From assembly GCF_012273215.1 (NCBI RefSeq), contig NZ_CP050965.1, positions 1,038,541-1,102,540 on the forward strand: 64,000 bases of DNA, in the 5' to 3' direction. Shown in pieces: positions 49,204 to 58,810 of the stretch. Under the pieces are notes generated by a model. That model saw only the letters and a program-made list of their open reading frames with translations, ran no database searches and was not told the origin of the DNA. The stretch comes from Gemella haemolysans. GTDB lineage: Bacteria > Bacillota > Bacilli > Staphylococcales > Gemellaceae. How positions within the stretch are numbered: position 1 is the first letter of the stretch; every line of letters starts with the position of its first letter. A program made the translations under genes and the position numbers.

Positions 49204-49722
49204 TTATCCTCTCTTATTATATTTTATATTTGTTAAAAATCTTATTGTTAAATCTTTTAAATTTGCTTTTGTTTTAGAAATCATCTCTTCAGCACTATTA
49301 TCATCAATATGCTCTAAGAACTGATTATGCACTTCTGTAACAATCTCTACGCTATCTATAAAATGATTGTAATCAAATTTATCTATGTATTCTTTTTCAA
49401 GTAGAATTTTAGCTATTCTCATAGCTTCATCTACCTCTAAAATTTCATTATCTATTGTCTCAATTAAATAGTCTATGTAATCTTTATTTTTGTGAAGGGT
49501 TATTTTAGTAATCCTAATAAATCCTCCCCCTCCACGTTTACTTTCTATAATAAATCCATGTTCCGGAGTAAATCTCGTTTTTATTACATAATTTAATTGG
49601 GATGGTACACAGTCAAATTTTTGTGCGACATTACTTCTTTTAATAATTATATGATCTTCTGTTGCCTCATTAAATAAGTTCATAATATATTGTTCAAGAA
49701 TATCTGTCATATTATTATTCAT
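49204..49722 (-). CDS. ctsR: Heat-shock repressor CtsR
   Basis: Represses clp and other stress genes; 172 residues. The winged helix DNA-binding part reads [41 protein letters not shown] in pieces; the glycine-rich RGGGGF tip senses heat in CtsR. The C-terminal dimer part follows. GGAGGTG lies 7 bases before the ATG, so the start is at 49722. First gene of ctsR-clpC-radA. Its own operator lies upstream, so it autoregulates. Confidence 0.96.
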   Translation of the reverse strand: MNNNMTDILEQYIMNLFNEATEDHIIIKRSNVAQKFDCVPSQLNYVIKTRFTPEHGFIIESKRGGGGFIRITKITLHKNKDYIDYLIETIDNEILEVDEAMRIAKILLEKEYIDKFDYNHFIDSVEIVTEVHNQFLEHIDDNSAEEMISKTKANLKDLTIRFLTNIKYNKRG

Positions 49723-49737
49723 AAGGGCACCTCCTTT

Positions 49738-49768
49738 ATTGACTAAAATTGACCTTTATTAAATTATA
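49738..49768 (-). promoter_or_regulatory. ctsR promoter and CtsR operator
   Basis: On the minus strand GGTCAAT-TTT-AGTCAAT (49754-49738), a CtsR heptad repeat with the final A of each heptad changed to T. TATAAT (49768-49763) lies just upstream, and TTGTAC at about 49792-49787 is an 18-base-spaced -35. The operator covers the transcription start. Confidence 0.7.
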
Positions 49769-49825
49769 CTACATCTACAATATTTTGTACACAAAAAACA
49801 TTGATTTTTAAGCCTAAATACATAA

Positions 49826-49893
49826 AAAAAGAGAACGTTTTTATAAAATCGAAATATTATATAAATCAATATTATAAAGTCATTCTCTTTTTA
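49826..49893 (-). terminator. Terminator of the purine permease gene
   Basis: AAAAAGAGAACG and CATTCTCTTTTTA arms with an AT-rich loop, on the minus strand followed by a T run, about 50 bases past the permease stop. Confidence 0.5.
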
Positions 49894-49940
49894 ATTTTTA
49901 ATAAATTTCTATATCTAAATCACAATCTATATCTAGCTAA

Positions 49941-51200
49941 TTAATTATTTAATTTTGATTTTCTATTAAATATTAAATTCATTACAATAGCAACTATTGT
50001 TCCTAGTACAATACCACTATCCGTAAACATACGAATAAAGCTTGGTAATTGTGAAAATGCTGTTGGTGCTGTAGTAACACCAAGTCCTAATCCAACTGAA
50101 CAAGCTATTATCATAAGATTTTCCTGTTTCGCAAAATCTGTATTACCTAACATCTTAACCCCATACGCAAGTACCATACCAAACATACTAATCATCGCTC
50201 CCCCTAATACTGGTTGAGGTACGATTGTAGCTAAAGCTCCGATTTTTGGAATAGATCCAAAAACTAGTAGTAAAAGCACCATTACATACATCACTTTTTT
50301 ACTCTTAACACCTGAAATTTGCACAAGCCCTACATTTTGAGAATAAGTTGTATACGGGAATGCATTTACTAATGAACCTATCATTACAGCTAAACCTTCA
50401 GCTAAGTACCCTCTTCGTAAATCTGGTTCTTTAACTTCTTGATTACAAATATTTCCTAGGGCATAATATACACCAGTTGATTCAATCATACTAACAATCC
50501 CCACTATAACAAATGTTAAAATAGCACTCATGTTAAATTCAAAACCAGTAAATTTAAATGGTGTTGGATGCTGGAACCAACCCGCTTGTGATACTTCTGA
50601 TAAACTCACCAACCCCATAAAACTAGCAATAATTGTACCAGATACTAAACCTAGAAGAATAGCTATTGATTGAATAAATCCTGTAGTGAATTTATATATT
50701 ACTAAAATAATTGCTAAAGTGATACATGCTAATAAAATATTTTTTGGATTCCCAAAATCTTTTGATCCTTGTCCACCTGCAATATAGTTCATCGCAACAG
50801 GCACTAAAGTAATACCAATAATCGTAACTACACTTCCTGTAACAACTGGAGGGAATAATTTAGCCACCTTTGCAAAGAATGGAGCTATTAAAACTACTAC
50901 TAATCCAGAAACGAAAATAGCTCCATACATAGTTGGCAACCCAGAACTATTACCTATAGCTATCATCGGTGCTACTGCAGTAAAAGTACATCCAAGAACA
51001 ACAGGTAAACCAATACCTGTAAATTTTCCTTTATATACTTGTAGGAATGTTGCTACCCCACACATGAAAATATCAACTGACACCAAATAAGTTGTTTGTT
51101 CTGCTGAAAGACCTAATCCACCAGCCACAATTATCGGAACAATAACTGCTCCTGCGTACATTGCTAGTACGTGTTGTAAACTTGATATAAAAGTTTTCAA
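49941..51200 (-). CDS. pbuX: Xanthine/purine permease (nucleobase:cation symporter-2 family)
   Basis: 419 residues with about 13-14 helices. NCS2 signs: LQHVLAMYAGAVIVPIIVAGGLGLS at the N-terminus, the GCTFTAVAPMIAIG stretch, MIESTGVYYALGNICNQE near residue 240, and YSQNVGLVQISGVKSKKVM, the QNVGL part of the family signature. It is controlled by the guanine riboswitch upstream, which supports purine (xanthine or guanine) rather than uracil transport. Monocistronic; no xpt gene is adjacent. Exact base unproven. Confidence 0.88.
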   Translation of the reverse strand: MKTFISSLQHVLAMYAGAVIVPIIVAGGLGLSAEQTTYLVSVDIFMCGVATFLQVYKGKFTGIGLPVVLGCTFTAVAPMIAIGNSSGLPTMYGAIFVSGLVVVLIAPFFAKVAKLFPPVVTGSVVTIIGITLVPVAMNYIAGGQGSKDFGNPKNILLACITLAIILVIYKFTTGFIQSIAILLGLVSGTIIASFMGLVSLSEVSQAGWFQHPTPFKFTGFEFNMSAILTFVIVGIVSMIESTGVYYALGNICNQEVKEPDLRRGYLAEGLAVMIGSLVNAFPYTTYSQNVGLVQISGVKSKKVMYVMVLLLLVFGSIPKIGALATIVPQPVLGGAMISMFGMVLAYGVKMLGNTDFAKQENLMIIACSVGLGLGVTTAPTAFSQLPSFIRMFTDSGIVLGTIVAIVMNLIFNRKSKLNN

Positions 51201-51256
51201 AATTCTTATCTCCTTAGTTATATATTATTTTTTGACAAATATAACTATATAAATAC

Positions 51257-51289
51257 AAAAAATCACCTATAATTACTTATAGGCGATTT
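51257..51289 (-). terminator. Riboswitch terminator before pbuX
   Basis: On the minus strand AAATCGCCTATAA / TTATAGGTGATTT with a 4-base loop and TTTTTTG after it, the intrinsic terminator of the purine riboswitch. Confidence 0.85.
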
Positions 51290-51350
51290 AAAATTCTACT
51301 ACAAATAATACTTTAAAAACTAGTTTAAAGTAAAATATAATAATAAGTAT

Positions 51351-51419
51351 GCCCATAGTCATCAAATTTACGGTTTGATGGTAGAAACTTGCAAGCCATA
51401 TTCTTGCCTTTATATGTGC
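51351..51419 (-). promoter_or_regulatory. Guanine-type purine riboswitch aptamer
   Basis: The minus strand carries ATATAAA, AATATGGCTTGCAAG, GTTTCTACC, ACCGTAAA and GACTATG in the order of the xpt aptamer, with P3 pairing ATCAAA / TTTGAT. The discriminator base in GACTATG is C, the guanine/hypoxanthine/xanthine form, not the U of adenine riboswitches. Followed by the terminator above. It predicts that purines shut off the permease. Confidence 0.93.
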
Positions 51420-51563
51420 TATATTTTGTCTGTACAATATATAATAACAATTTTCAAATTGATTTTCAAGTGTTATCCATAATTTATTTAATATTTTATT
51501 ATCTATCATAGAAGAATTTAATATATTATTAGGTTCTCAAATAGAATCTTTAAGCCCCAATGA

Positions 51564-52496
51564 CTAATCTATTACTTTTAGCTTACCTCTAAAGTCCTCT
51601 AAACTTGAGTATCCTTTTTCTTTCATGATTTCTTGTAGTTCTTTAGTTAATCTAGAAAATACTGAAACTCCCTCTTTATGTAAAGTTGTTCCTACTTGAA
51701 CTAAATCTGCACCACATAGAATATGTTCGAATACATCTTTACCATTAATAACTCCACCAGTTCCAATAATTTTTATACTTGGATTTAATCTTTCTCTAAA
51801 TGCACGAACATTGGCTAATGCTGTTGGTTTAATATATTCTCCACCAAGACCACCAAATCCACCTTTTGGTTTAATAACTACTTGTTCTTTATCTAAATCA
51901 ATATATAAACCATTACCTACACTATTTACGCTATTTACATACGTAAGTGGATATTTATTAAGAATTTTTGCCATTTCATCAAAATGTGCAATGTCAAAAT
52001 ATGGTGGTAATTTAACACCTAGTGGTTTTGTAAAGAATGTGAATACCTCAGCTAATAATTTATCTGTAAGTTCAAAATCATAAGCAATCTGAGGTTTCCC
52101 AGGAACATTCGGACATGACAAATTAAACTCTGTGACCCCTTCATATTCGCTCTCTTGAATTTTCTTTAATAAACCAACATTCTCTTCATAACTCATACCA
52201 GTAACTGATAAAAACTGTAATTTTGCTCCAGATTTTTGACGCTCAATAACATAGTCTAAATAATAATCTAAACCATTATTTGGTAATCCCATTGAATTAA
52301 TACTTCCTAAATTTGTATCATAATATCTTGGTTCAGGATTACCTGCTCTATAGTCTCTAGTTGCAGTTTTTGTAACAAAAGCCCCCGCTTCACTATTAGC
52401 TAATTCATCTAATTCCTCGATAGTCATACAGTGTACCCCTGATGCATTCATTAACGGATTAGATAATTCTACATCTAAAAAGTTTGTTTTTAACAT
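51564..52496 (-). CDS. pyrD: Dihydroorotate dehydrogenase, class 1A
   Basis: Fumarate-linked flavoprotein of pyrimidine synthesis, 310 residues. Class 1A signs: [29 protein letters not shown] and the catalytic Cys in [13 protein letters not shown] near residue 128. The later [26 protein letters not shown] is the phosphate-binding part. No other pyr gene is adjacent. The single gene is preceded by the terminator of the DUF302 gene. Class 1A types are common in lactic and related bacteria. Confidence 0.95.
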   Translation of the reverse strand: MLKTNFLDVELSNPLMNASGVHCMTIEELDELANSEAGAFVTKTATRDYRAGNPEPRYYDTNLGSINSMGLPNNGLDYYLDYVIERQKSGAKLQFLSVTGMSYEENVGLLKKIQESEYEGVTEFNLSCPNVPGKPQIAYDFELTDKLLAEVFTFFTKPLGVKLPPYFDIAHFDEMAKILNKYPLTYVNSVNSVGNGLYIDLDKEQVVIKPKGGFGGLGGEYIKPTALANVRAFRERLNPSIKIIGTGGVINGKDVFEHILCGADLVQVGTTLHKEGVSVFSRLTKELQEIMKEKGYSSLEDFRGKLKVID

Positions 52497-52593
52497 TCTT
52501 CATACCTCCTATGTTTACTAACAATAGTTTATCACAAATAAATTCTAATAACCATTGTTAAAGCTAGTTTTAGATTTGTATCCAAGTAAAAAA

Positions 52594-52631
52594 AGAAGGA
52601 GATAAAAAATCAATTTTTTCTATCTCCTTCT
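52594..52631 (-). terminator. Terminator of the DUF302 gene
   Basis: Perfect 11-bp stem AGAAGGAGATA / TATCTCCTTCT followed by TTTTTTT on the minus strand. Confidence 0.88.
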
Positions 52632-52662
52632 ATAGAAGTTAGTAATAAATAAATAATTCTTA

Positions 52663-53040
52663 TTATGCTTCTATATAATTAATTATATCTAAATATAAAT
52701 TGTCCATCTTAGGTAATATTTCTTTTATTCTATCAGAATGATTTTCTTTTAACCAAGAAGTAGGTTTTTCATATAATACTTCTGTCTTATCTTCTCTCTT
52801 AATAAGTAATAATTTAAGTGGTAGGTTAAAACTTAGATATAAGTCATCTTGCATTAGTAATGTTCCAACTTTTGGATTCCCAAAAACAACATATTGAATA
52901 TCCTCTAATTCTAAATCAACGTTTCTAGCGTATTCACCTTGGTTAATATTTAGAAATTGGTGAATATTATTTTTTTCTAAATATTCATCTACTTTCGATT
53001 TTATATTTTTAAATTCGTCATTAATTAGATATTTTTCCAT
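52663..53040 (-). CDS. DUF302-family protein
   Basis: 125 residues. The DUF302 core YVVFGNPKVGTLLMQDDLYLSFNLPLKLLLI lies near residue 50, with the alternate strand-helix fold expected. The C-terminal part is charged (ENHSDRIKEILPKM). Function of the family is unknown. A soluble, single-gene unit with its own terminator. Confidence 0.75.
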   Translation of the reverse strand: MEKYLINDEFKNIKSKVDEYLEKNNIHQFLNINQGEYARNVDLELEDIQYVVFGNPKVGTLLMQDDLYLSFNLPLKLLLIKREDKTEVLYEKPTSWLKENHSDRIKEILPKMDNLYLDIINYIEA

Positions 53041-53171
53041 AATTTACCTCACATAAATACTAATATACTTTTTTAACCATATCTTAGTATAAAAAAGACA
53101 TTTACACAAATAATTTGTACTTTTCTTCTAAATTTTAAAATGTTTTAATATCATTTTTTATTGAAAAAAGT

Positions 53172-53205
53172 AGAAATCTAAGCAACAAAGTACACCTAGA
53201 TTTCT
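53172..53205 (-). terminator. Terminator downstream of the surface-protein remnant
   Basis: Perfect 9-bp stem AGAAATCTA / TAGATTTCT with a 16-base loop. It follows the remnant by about 35 bases on the minus strand. The gap 53041-53238 has no gene. Confidence 0.6.
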
Positions 53206-53238
53206 AATAAAATTTTTCTTACTTGATAAAACCTCTTT

Positions 53239-53511
53239 TTATTTTCTTAGATATTTTCTCGTATAGCCCAACCCTAAGCATGCTAGCAGAGCAAAACCTA
53301 ATAATCCTAACATAGAATCTTTCATTCTTGTATTTGGAAGTTGCTTCTTAGATTTTCCCTTTGAGTTAGTAACTTTTACAGATTCTTGAGATATTTTATC
53401 ATCTTTAATTTCTTCATTCTCAACCATTTCTTTTTTTGTTTTCTTCGCATCTACAATGTTTATGACTTTACCAATAGCATCAGTAACTTCTTTTTGTTCA
53501 CCTCCTATGTT
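53239..53511 (-). pseudogene. Remnant of a cell-wall surface protein, C-terminal tail
   Basis: An open frame beginning GGEQKEVTDAIGKVINIVDA (from about 53511) runs to 53239 without a convincing start. The only ATG (53427) lies far inside. The end reads LPNTRMKDSMLGLLGFALLACLGLGYTRKYLRK in parts: a sortase-type tail, with a hydrophobic helix and basic end, but the LPNTG motif has become LPNTR. In-frame TGA lies just before the open part. It looks like the tail of a decayed LPXTG protein, deleted upstream. A real small membrane protein is the other possibility. Confidence 0.55.
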
Positions 53512-53560
53512 AAAAGAAATACCATATCAATATTTTTCAGTAAATTATTTTTTATCTTAT

Positions 53561-55279
53561 TTAATACTTAAAGCTCTCTACTGCTTTTGATCTCTCAATT
53601 AGTTTTCTATACACCCTAGAATGTTCTAACAAGTAATTATGTGTTCCTTGGCACTCAACTATTCCATTATCTAAGACTATTATTTTATCTACATTCTCTA
53701 TTGATTTAAGTCTATGAGAAATAACAATTACTGTTTTATTTTTTATAAGATTATTTAAACTATCTTGAATTTTTTTCTCATTTTCCACATCTAAAGCCGC
53801 AGATATTTCATCTAAAATAACAATTGGAGAATCTTTTAAAAATGCTCTAGCTATCGATAATCTTTGTCTTTCTCCTCCAGATAAGGTTGCACCATTTTCA
53901 CCAACTATTGTATTGTAGCCATTTTCTAAATCATCTATAAAATCGCAACAAGCCATCTTAGCAGCTGCTATAACTTCTTCATCAGTAGCACTACTACGTC
54001 CTATTCTTATATTTTCCATAATAGACGTATTGAATAATACGACATCTTGGAAGACGATTGAAACATATTTATATAGCGTATCTGTAGAAATTTCTTTTAT
54101 ATCATGTCCATCAATAATTATCTGTCCATCATCATAATCATATAATCTAGATATTAATTTTAAAATACTAGTTTTACCACATCCTGAAACACCTACTAGT
54201 GCTGTAACTTCATTTTGTTTAGCTGTAAAACTGACATCTTTTAATACGGGACTTTCTTTATCATAACCAAATTTCACATTTTTTAATTCAATACCAAAAT
54301 TATTCAATTTAATTTCTTTACCTTTTTGAATTTGAGTCTCTTTTATCTCTTTGATTCGTTTAATACGAGAATCTAGGTAAAATAGCTCTGTAGTATTAGC
54401 AGCCAATCCATCAACTATATCTTTCATTTTCATCGCAACGAATATATAACCAATTAAGTATAATATATTAATACTTCCACTCGCATAAAGTGCTGTACCA
54501 ACTATTATTACGACTACTAAAGTTCCTTGAGCAACAACCCATGATAAAAATAAAGGTATAAATAGTACCATTTCCACTTTAAGTTTTAATTTTTCACTTA
54601 TATCCATATCTTTATTTAATTTTTCTCTTATCTTATTACCTAAACCAAAACTTTTTATATCTTGTTGAAGTTCAATCGCTTCTTGGAAACTTTCAGAATT
54701 ATAACGAAGTTGTTCAAAATTCTCATATTGTTTTTTTAATTGAATTTTTTTAGAAACTAGTATTAGAGAATAACTTAGAACTACAGGTATCATTATTGAT
54801 AAACCTAAATATATATTTCCAACTAACATAAGTATAGACATAATTGGGAAAAATAGAATAAATCCTATAATTTTTGCCATTGCATGACTCATTGCATGCT
54901 CTATTGCTTCAACATCTTTCATAACAGTTTGACTTATATCTGATAAGTTGTGTTTTGAAAAATAAGCAAGTGGAAGTTTGCTTAACGTTGTAGCTATATC
55001 TATTCTTAAATTAGCACTTTCTTTATAGGTTGCACTATATAATGCATCGTACTCTTTAGCCAAAAGTACATATATAACAATCAGTACCACTATTGATATT
55101 ACTATATATAGATATTTACTTTTAACATTTCCTAACAAAAGTTCATCTACTAATATCATAAGTAACATAGCAGGAAACATATTTGAAAAATATACTAGAA
55201 ATGATAAAATACTAGCTCTTATTAAATCAGTCGCTCCTTGATTTGTTAAAGCAAACCAATTTTTAATTTTATTTTTCAT
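53561..55279 (-). CDS. ABC exporter half-transporter, second subunit (membrane + ATPase)
   Basis: 572 residues. I choose ATG at 55279 (MKNKIKNWFALTNQG), with GGAGGG 6 bases upstream. Six helices (residues 15-290) precede the ATPase: Walker A GVSGCGKTSILKLI near residue 365, signature [15 protein letters not shown] near residue 470, Walker B IVILDEISAALD with its catalytic Glu. It overlaps the first subunit by 11 bases, so a heterodimer is likely. Related pairs carry drugs, lipids or siderophores; the substrate is not known here. Confidence 0.9.
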   Translation of the reverse strand: MKNKIKNWFALTNQGATDLIRASILSFLVYFSNMFPAMLLMILVDELLLGNVKSKYLYIVISIVVLIVIYVLLAKEYDALYSATYKESANLRIDIATTLSKLPLAYFSKHNLSDISQTVMKDVEAIEHAMSHAMAKIIGFILFFPIMSILMLVGNIYLGLSIMIPVVLSYSLILVSKKIQLKKQYENFEQLRYNSESFQEAIELQQDIKSFGLGNKIREKLNKDMDISEKLKLKVEMVLFIPLFLSWVVAQGTLVVVIIVGTALYASGSINILYLIGYIFVAMKMKDIVDGLAANTTELFYLDSRIKRIKEIKETQIQKGKEIKLNNFGIELKNVKFGYDKESPVLKDVSFTAKQNEVTALVGVSGCGKTSILKLISRLYDYDDGQIIIDGHDIKEISTDTLYKYVSIVFQDVVLFNTSIMENIRIGRSSATDEEVIAAAKMACCDFIDDLENGYNTIVGENGATLSGGERQRLSIARAFLKDSPIVILDEISAALDVENEKKIQDSLNNLIKNKTVIVISHRLKSIENVDKIIVLDNGIVECQGTHNYLLEHSRVYRKLIERSKAVESFKY

Positions 55280-57017
55280 AATTAACCCTCCACTCATTTG
55301 CTTTATTATATAAACTTTGGAGTTTTTTATACTCACCATCTAAAGCCATCAATTCTCTATCAGTTCCACGTTCAATAATATTCCCATTATCCATTACTAA
55401 TATTTCATCAACATTTCTAATACTAGGTAATCTATGAGCAATCATAATAACTGTTTTATTTTTTATTAGATTTGAAAATGCGCGCTGTAATTCATATTCA
55501 TTTTCTGGGTCTACTGCTGCACTAGCTTCATCCATAATAATAATTTTTGCATCTTTTAAAATAGCACGAGCTATAGCAATTCGTTGTTTTTCACCACCTG
55601 ATAGATATACTCCTTTAGTACCTATTTGAGTTTGTTCTCTTTCTCTGAATTTATCAAGAATACTATCACATCCCGCTAAACTCATGGCATTCATAACTTC
55701 TTCATACGATGCATCAGCTTTACCAATTTTAACATTCTCATATATTGATGTTTTAAATAATTTAACATTTTGAAAAACAAAAGCAATATTATTAATTAAA
55801 GTCTCTTCAGTATATGAACTTATACTTTTATCTCCAATTTTGATAACTCCACCATCTACCTTATAAAAACCAGAAATTAGTTTTGCAATAGTAGATTTAC
55901 CACTACCAGAAGACCCCACTAAAGCATAGCTCTTGTTTTCTTCTAGACTGAAACTCAAATCATTTATAATTTTTTTATCAGTATAACCAAAGCTAACATT
56001 TTCAAAGGTAATATTATAATTTTCAAACTCATTATTAGAACCAAATGTTAATTTATTACTATTCATTTCTTCAAAAATACTCTCTAGTTTTTCAATGACA
56101 GACTGTCCCATAAATGCATACATCGATACATACATTATTGCCATTAATGAAACAAACAGTGCACCGCTTAAAAACAGTACCATAATCAATTCAACAGCTA
56201 ACATTTTTGGATCTTCAATATTGTAAAACAGTAAAAGAATTGGGATTACCATAGCTATAAAGCTAAAAAAGAACCATTGAAATCCAACAAAACCTCTTTT
56301 ACATGACATAGCATATTCTAAAGAATATTTAGAATAATTTTTTATGGCTGTATTTAAGGCTTTAAATGATTCAACACTAATACCAAAAATTTTAATAACT
56401 TGAATTCCTCTAACATACTCTACTGTTTCACTACTTAAAGTTTCTAAAGATTCTTGATAAATCTTCATAAATTCTTTTTCACCAGTCATCATAGATAGAG
56501 ATATTCCTCCAACAATACTCAGTATTATCAGAATAATCCCTACTTTTATACTAACTAAAAATCCAAGGATTAATAATAGAATTGGCATTAATATAGCTCC
56601 AGCATTATCAGGTATTAAATGTGCTACAATCATATGTGTATCCGTTGCATTATCATCTATTATTTTTCTAGTTTTTCCTGAAGGATGAGTATCAAAAAAA
56701 CTAAAGCTCGCTTTTGATAATCCTTCAATTCCATATTTTCTAAGATTTGTTTCCAATCTAAATCCTAATACATGTGTTACTAATCCAGAAATTCCATATA
56801 ATGTAATACCAATAATTAGTAAACCAACTATACAAAATCCATAATACTTAGCATTTTCTATATTATTATTAACAATTATTTCAATTAAAAACTTACTTAA
56901 ATAATAATATCCCCATACTTTGAATACTACTGACAACATAGATAATAAAATCCCTATATATGCCAAGTATCGTTCTTTAGGAACATAAGATAAAATTTTT
57001 TTATATACTGTTAACAT
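55269..57017 (-). CDS. ABC exporter half-transporter, first subunit (membrane + ATPase)
   Basis: 582 residues, starting at 57017 (MLTVYKKILSYVPKER) with AAGGAGG 7 bases before it. Helices take up residues 15-310. The ATPase has GSSGSGKSTIAKLISG (Walker A) near residue 365, FQNVKLF (Q-loop), LSGGEKQRIAIARAIL (signature) near residue 475 and IIIMDEASAAVD (Walker B with Glu). Both sites look catalytically complete, so this pair is symmetric. First gene of a two-gene unit. Confidence 0.9.
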   Translation of the reverse strand: MLTVYKKILSYVPKERYLAYIGILLSMLSVVFKVWGYYYLSKFLIEIIVNNNIENAKYYGFCIVGLLIIGITLYGISGLVTHVLGFRLETNLRKYGIEGLSKASFSFFDTHPSGKTRKIIDDNATDTHMIVAHLIPDNAGAILMPILLLILGFLVSIKVGIILIILSIVGGISLSMMTGEKEFMKIYQESLETLSSETVEYVRGIQVIKIFGISVESFKALNTAIKNYSKYSLEYAMSCKRGFVGFQWFFFSFIAMVIPILLLFYNIEDPKMLAVELIMVLFLSGALFVSLMAIMYVSMYAFMGQSVIEKLESIFEEMNSNKLTFGSNNEFENYNITFENVSFGYTDKKIINDLSFSLEENKSYALVGSSGSGKSTIAKLISGFYKVDGGVIKIGDKSISSYTEETLINNIAFVFQNVKLFKTSIYENVKIGKADASYEEVMNAMSLAGCDSILDKFREREQTQIGTKGVYLSGGEKQRIAIARAILKDAKIIIMDEASAAVDPENEYELQRAFSNLIKNKTVIMIAHRLPSIRNVDEILVMDNGNIIERGTDRELMALDGEYKKLQSLYNKANEWRVNYEK

Positions 57018-57144
57018 AATTTCCTCCTTATTTTTTTTATAAACTCCCATTTAAATTAATACTTTAACAATAATTTAAAACTCTTACATTAATTTTATCA
57101 CTCTTATTTGTAATTGTAAATAATAACTATTATCAATTATATAT

Positions 57145-57186
57145 AAAAAAGTAAAGAATTGTTAAAATTCAATTCTTTACTTTTTT
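57145..57186 (-). terminator. Terminator of the MarR-regulated group
   Basis: Nearly perfect stem AAAAAAGTAAAGAATTG / CAATTCTTTACTTTTTT with an 8-base loop. It overlaps the last codons of the GNAT gene. Confidence 0.9.
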
Positions 57187-57738
57187 ATACTTATTTAGTT
57201 TTGTGAATATATCTAAGTCTATATATTCACCATTCAATACTTCGTGTTCTACTAGTGTAGCTTCTTTAAAATAACCTAAACGTTGAGGAACACTTGCACT
57301 CTTATAATTTTCAGGATGTACCCTAATTTGTAATTTATGTAGTTTTAATTCGTTAAAAGAATACTTTTCTATCATATCAACAGCTTGTGTCATTATGCCA
57401 TAACCTTCGAATTTTTCACTTAGCCAATAGCCGACTTCAGCCCTTTTTGAACTTCTATTTATATTATGAAGGTCAATCATTCCTGCCACATTTTCATCTA
57501 CTAGAATAATAAACATCATCATTTCTTCTTTATGAATTTTTTCTATACTATACTCAAGGAATTGTTCCTCATCCTGAACTGATTTCATATCCATTACCCA
57601 AGGTAAGTACTTTGCTAGTCTTAATCTTTCATCTACTATTACTTTATAAATATCTTCAGCATATTTTTTATCAGGTAATACTAGTTTACATTCACTACCA
57701 TTGTTTAAAATAAACTTCTTTGTTTTATAAATAAACAT
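57169..57738 (-). CDS. GNAT-family acetyltransferase (RimJ/RimL type)
   Basis: 189 residues. The SAM-independent GNAT fold is seen: GMIDLHNINRSSKRAEVGYWLSEKFEGYGIMTQAVDMI contains the acetyl-CoA pocket EGYGIMT near residue 115. LHKLQIRVHPENYKSASVPQRLGYFKEATLVEHEVLNGEYIDLDIFTKL follows in parts. This resembles N-alpha- or ribosomal-protein acetyltransferases. Its stop is TGA, an ordinary termination since the terminator follows at once. The gene is 10 bases downstream of the luciferase-like gene. Confidence 0.88.
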   Translation of the reverse strand: MFIYKTKKFILNNGSECKLVLPDKKYAEDIYKVIVDERLRLAKYLPWVMDMKSVQDEEQFLEYSIEKIHKEEMMMFIILVDENVAGMIDLHNINRSSKRAEVGYWLSEKFEGYGIMTQAVDMIEKYSFNELKLHKLQIRVHPENYKSASVPQRLGYFKEATLVEHEVLNGEYIDLDIFTKLNKYKKVKN

Positions 57739-57748
57739 TGTACACTCC

Positions 57749-58798
57749 CTATTCGTTTTCTAATTCATCTACAACTTCTTTTAATAATTCATATGAATGA
57801 TGTTGAGCTTCTTCATCATAAATATATGAATTAATCATAAGCTCATCAAATCCTACTCTACGTTTTAAATCAGCAATTTGTTTTTTTACTGTTTCTTTAC
57901 TGCCAATAAACGAAATTTTAGTCATTTGTTTAACTATAGATTTCTCATGATCTACTATTTCATCGTGTTCAAAAGCTATTGGTCCGAAATGTGGAACCTT
58001 CGTAGTCGCGATATAATTTTTCCAAACCGCTTCTTCTGATTGTACTGGAGGAACCATTCCTTGAGGATTACTTGTAATAATATTTAAAAATGATTGAATC
58101 TGAGTTGTTGATAATCTTTTTGCTTCTTCATCAGAATCTGCAACAACTGCATTAGCACCTATAATTACATACGGCTCGCTTAAAACTTCTGACGGTTTAA
58201 AGTAATGTCTATAAATAGCTACTGCATTTTCCATCATAGCTGGAGCAAAATGCGATGCAAATACATAAGGTAGTCCTAGTTCAGCAGCTACATATGCACT
58301 ATCAGTACTAGATCCCAGAATATATAATGGAACATCAAGCCCGGCTGCTGGATATGCATGAACAGGTCGCTTATCTTTAAAATACTCTGACAGTTCTACA
58401 ACTTCTTTTTTAAAATCCATCTCTCTATTAGTATTTCTTCTAATGGCACGCGCAGTATTATAATCTGTACCAGGTGCTCGACCTAAACCTAAATCAACTC
58501 TATCTGGATATAAAGTTTCCAAAGTTCCATATTGTTCTGCAACTATATATGGACTATGATTAGGTAACATCACACCACCCGAACCTACTCTAATATTACT
58601 AGTGTTGTCTAGTGTACGTTGGATTAATAACTGCGTTGCGCTACTAGCTACACTTTTCATATTATGATGTTCTGCAATCCAATATCTTTCATATCCTAAT
58701 TCATCAGCCTTTTTAGCTAATCTAATCATTGCATCTATTGCATCTTTAAAATTTTCTCCTTGTCTTAATGGAGCTAAATTTAAAATTGAAATTTTCAT
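57749..58798 (-). CDS. Luciferase-like flavin monooxygenase (MsnO8 type)
   Basis: 349 residues of the bacterial luciferase/LLM family: NLAPLRQGENFKDAIDAMIRLAKKADELGYERYWIAEHHNMKSVASSATQLLI in parts, then GSGGVMLPNHSPYIVAEQYGTLETLYPDRVDLGLGRAPGTD. Likely uses FMN reduced by another enzyme. Substrate unknown. It lies between hchA and a GNAT gene in the MarR-linked group, which suggests a role in reactive-carbonyl or xenobiotic defence, an inference. Confidence 0.88.
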   Translation of the reverse strand: MKISILNLAPLRQGENFKDAIDAMIRLAKKADELGYERYWIAEHHNMKSVASSATQLLIQRTLDNTSNIRVGSGGVMLPNHSPYIVAEQYGTLETLYPDRVDLGLGRAPGTDYNTARAIRRNTNREMDFKKEVVELSEYFKDKRPVHAYPAAGLDVPLYILGSSTDSAYVAAELGLPYVFASHFAPAMMENAVAIYRHYFKPSEVLSEPYVIIGANAVVADSDEEAKRLSTTQIQSFLNIITSNPQGMVPPVQSEEAVWKNYIATTKVPHFGPIAFEHDEIVDHEKSIVKQMTKISFIGSKETVKKQIADLKRRVGFDELMINSYIYDEEAQHHSYELLKEVVDELENE

Positions 58799-58810
58799 AG
58801 TTTTTCACCT

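Noticed and set aside
51288-51509. Possible 73-residue gene upstream of pbuX
   Set aside because: The region is the guanine riboswitch and its terminator. The frame has no good ribosome site.
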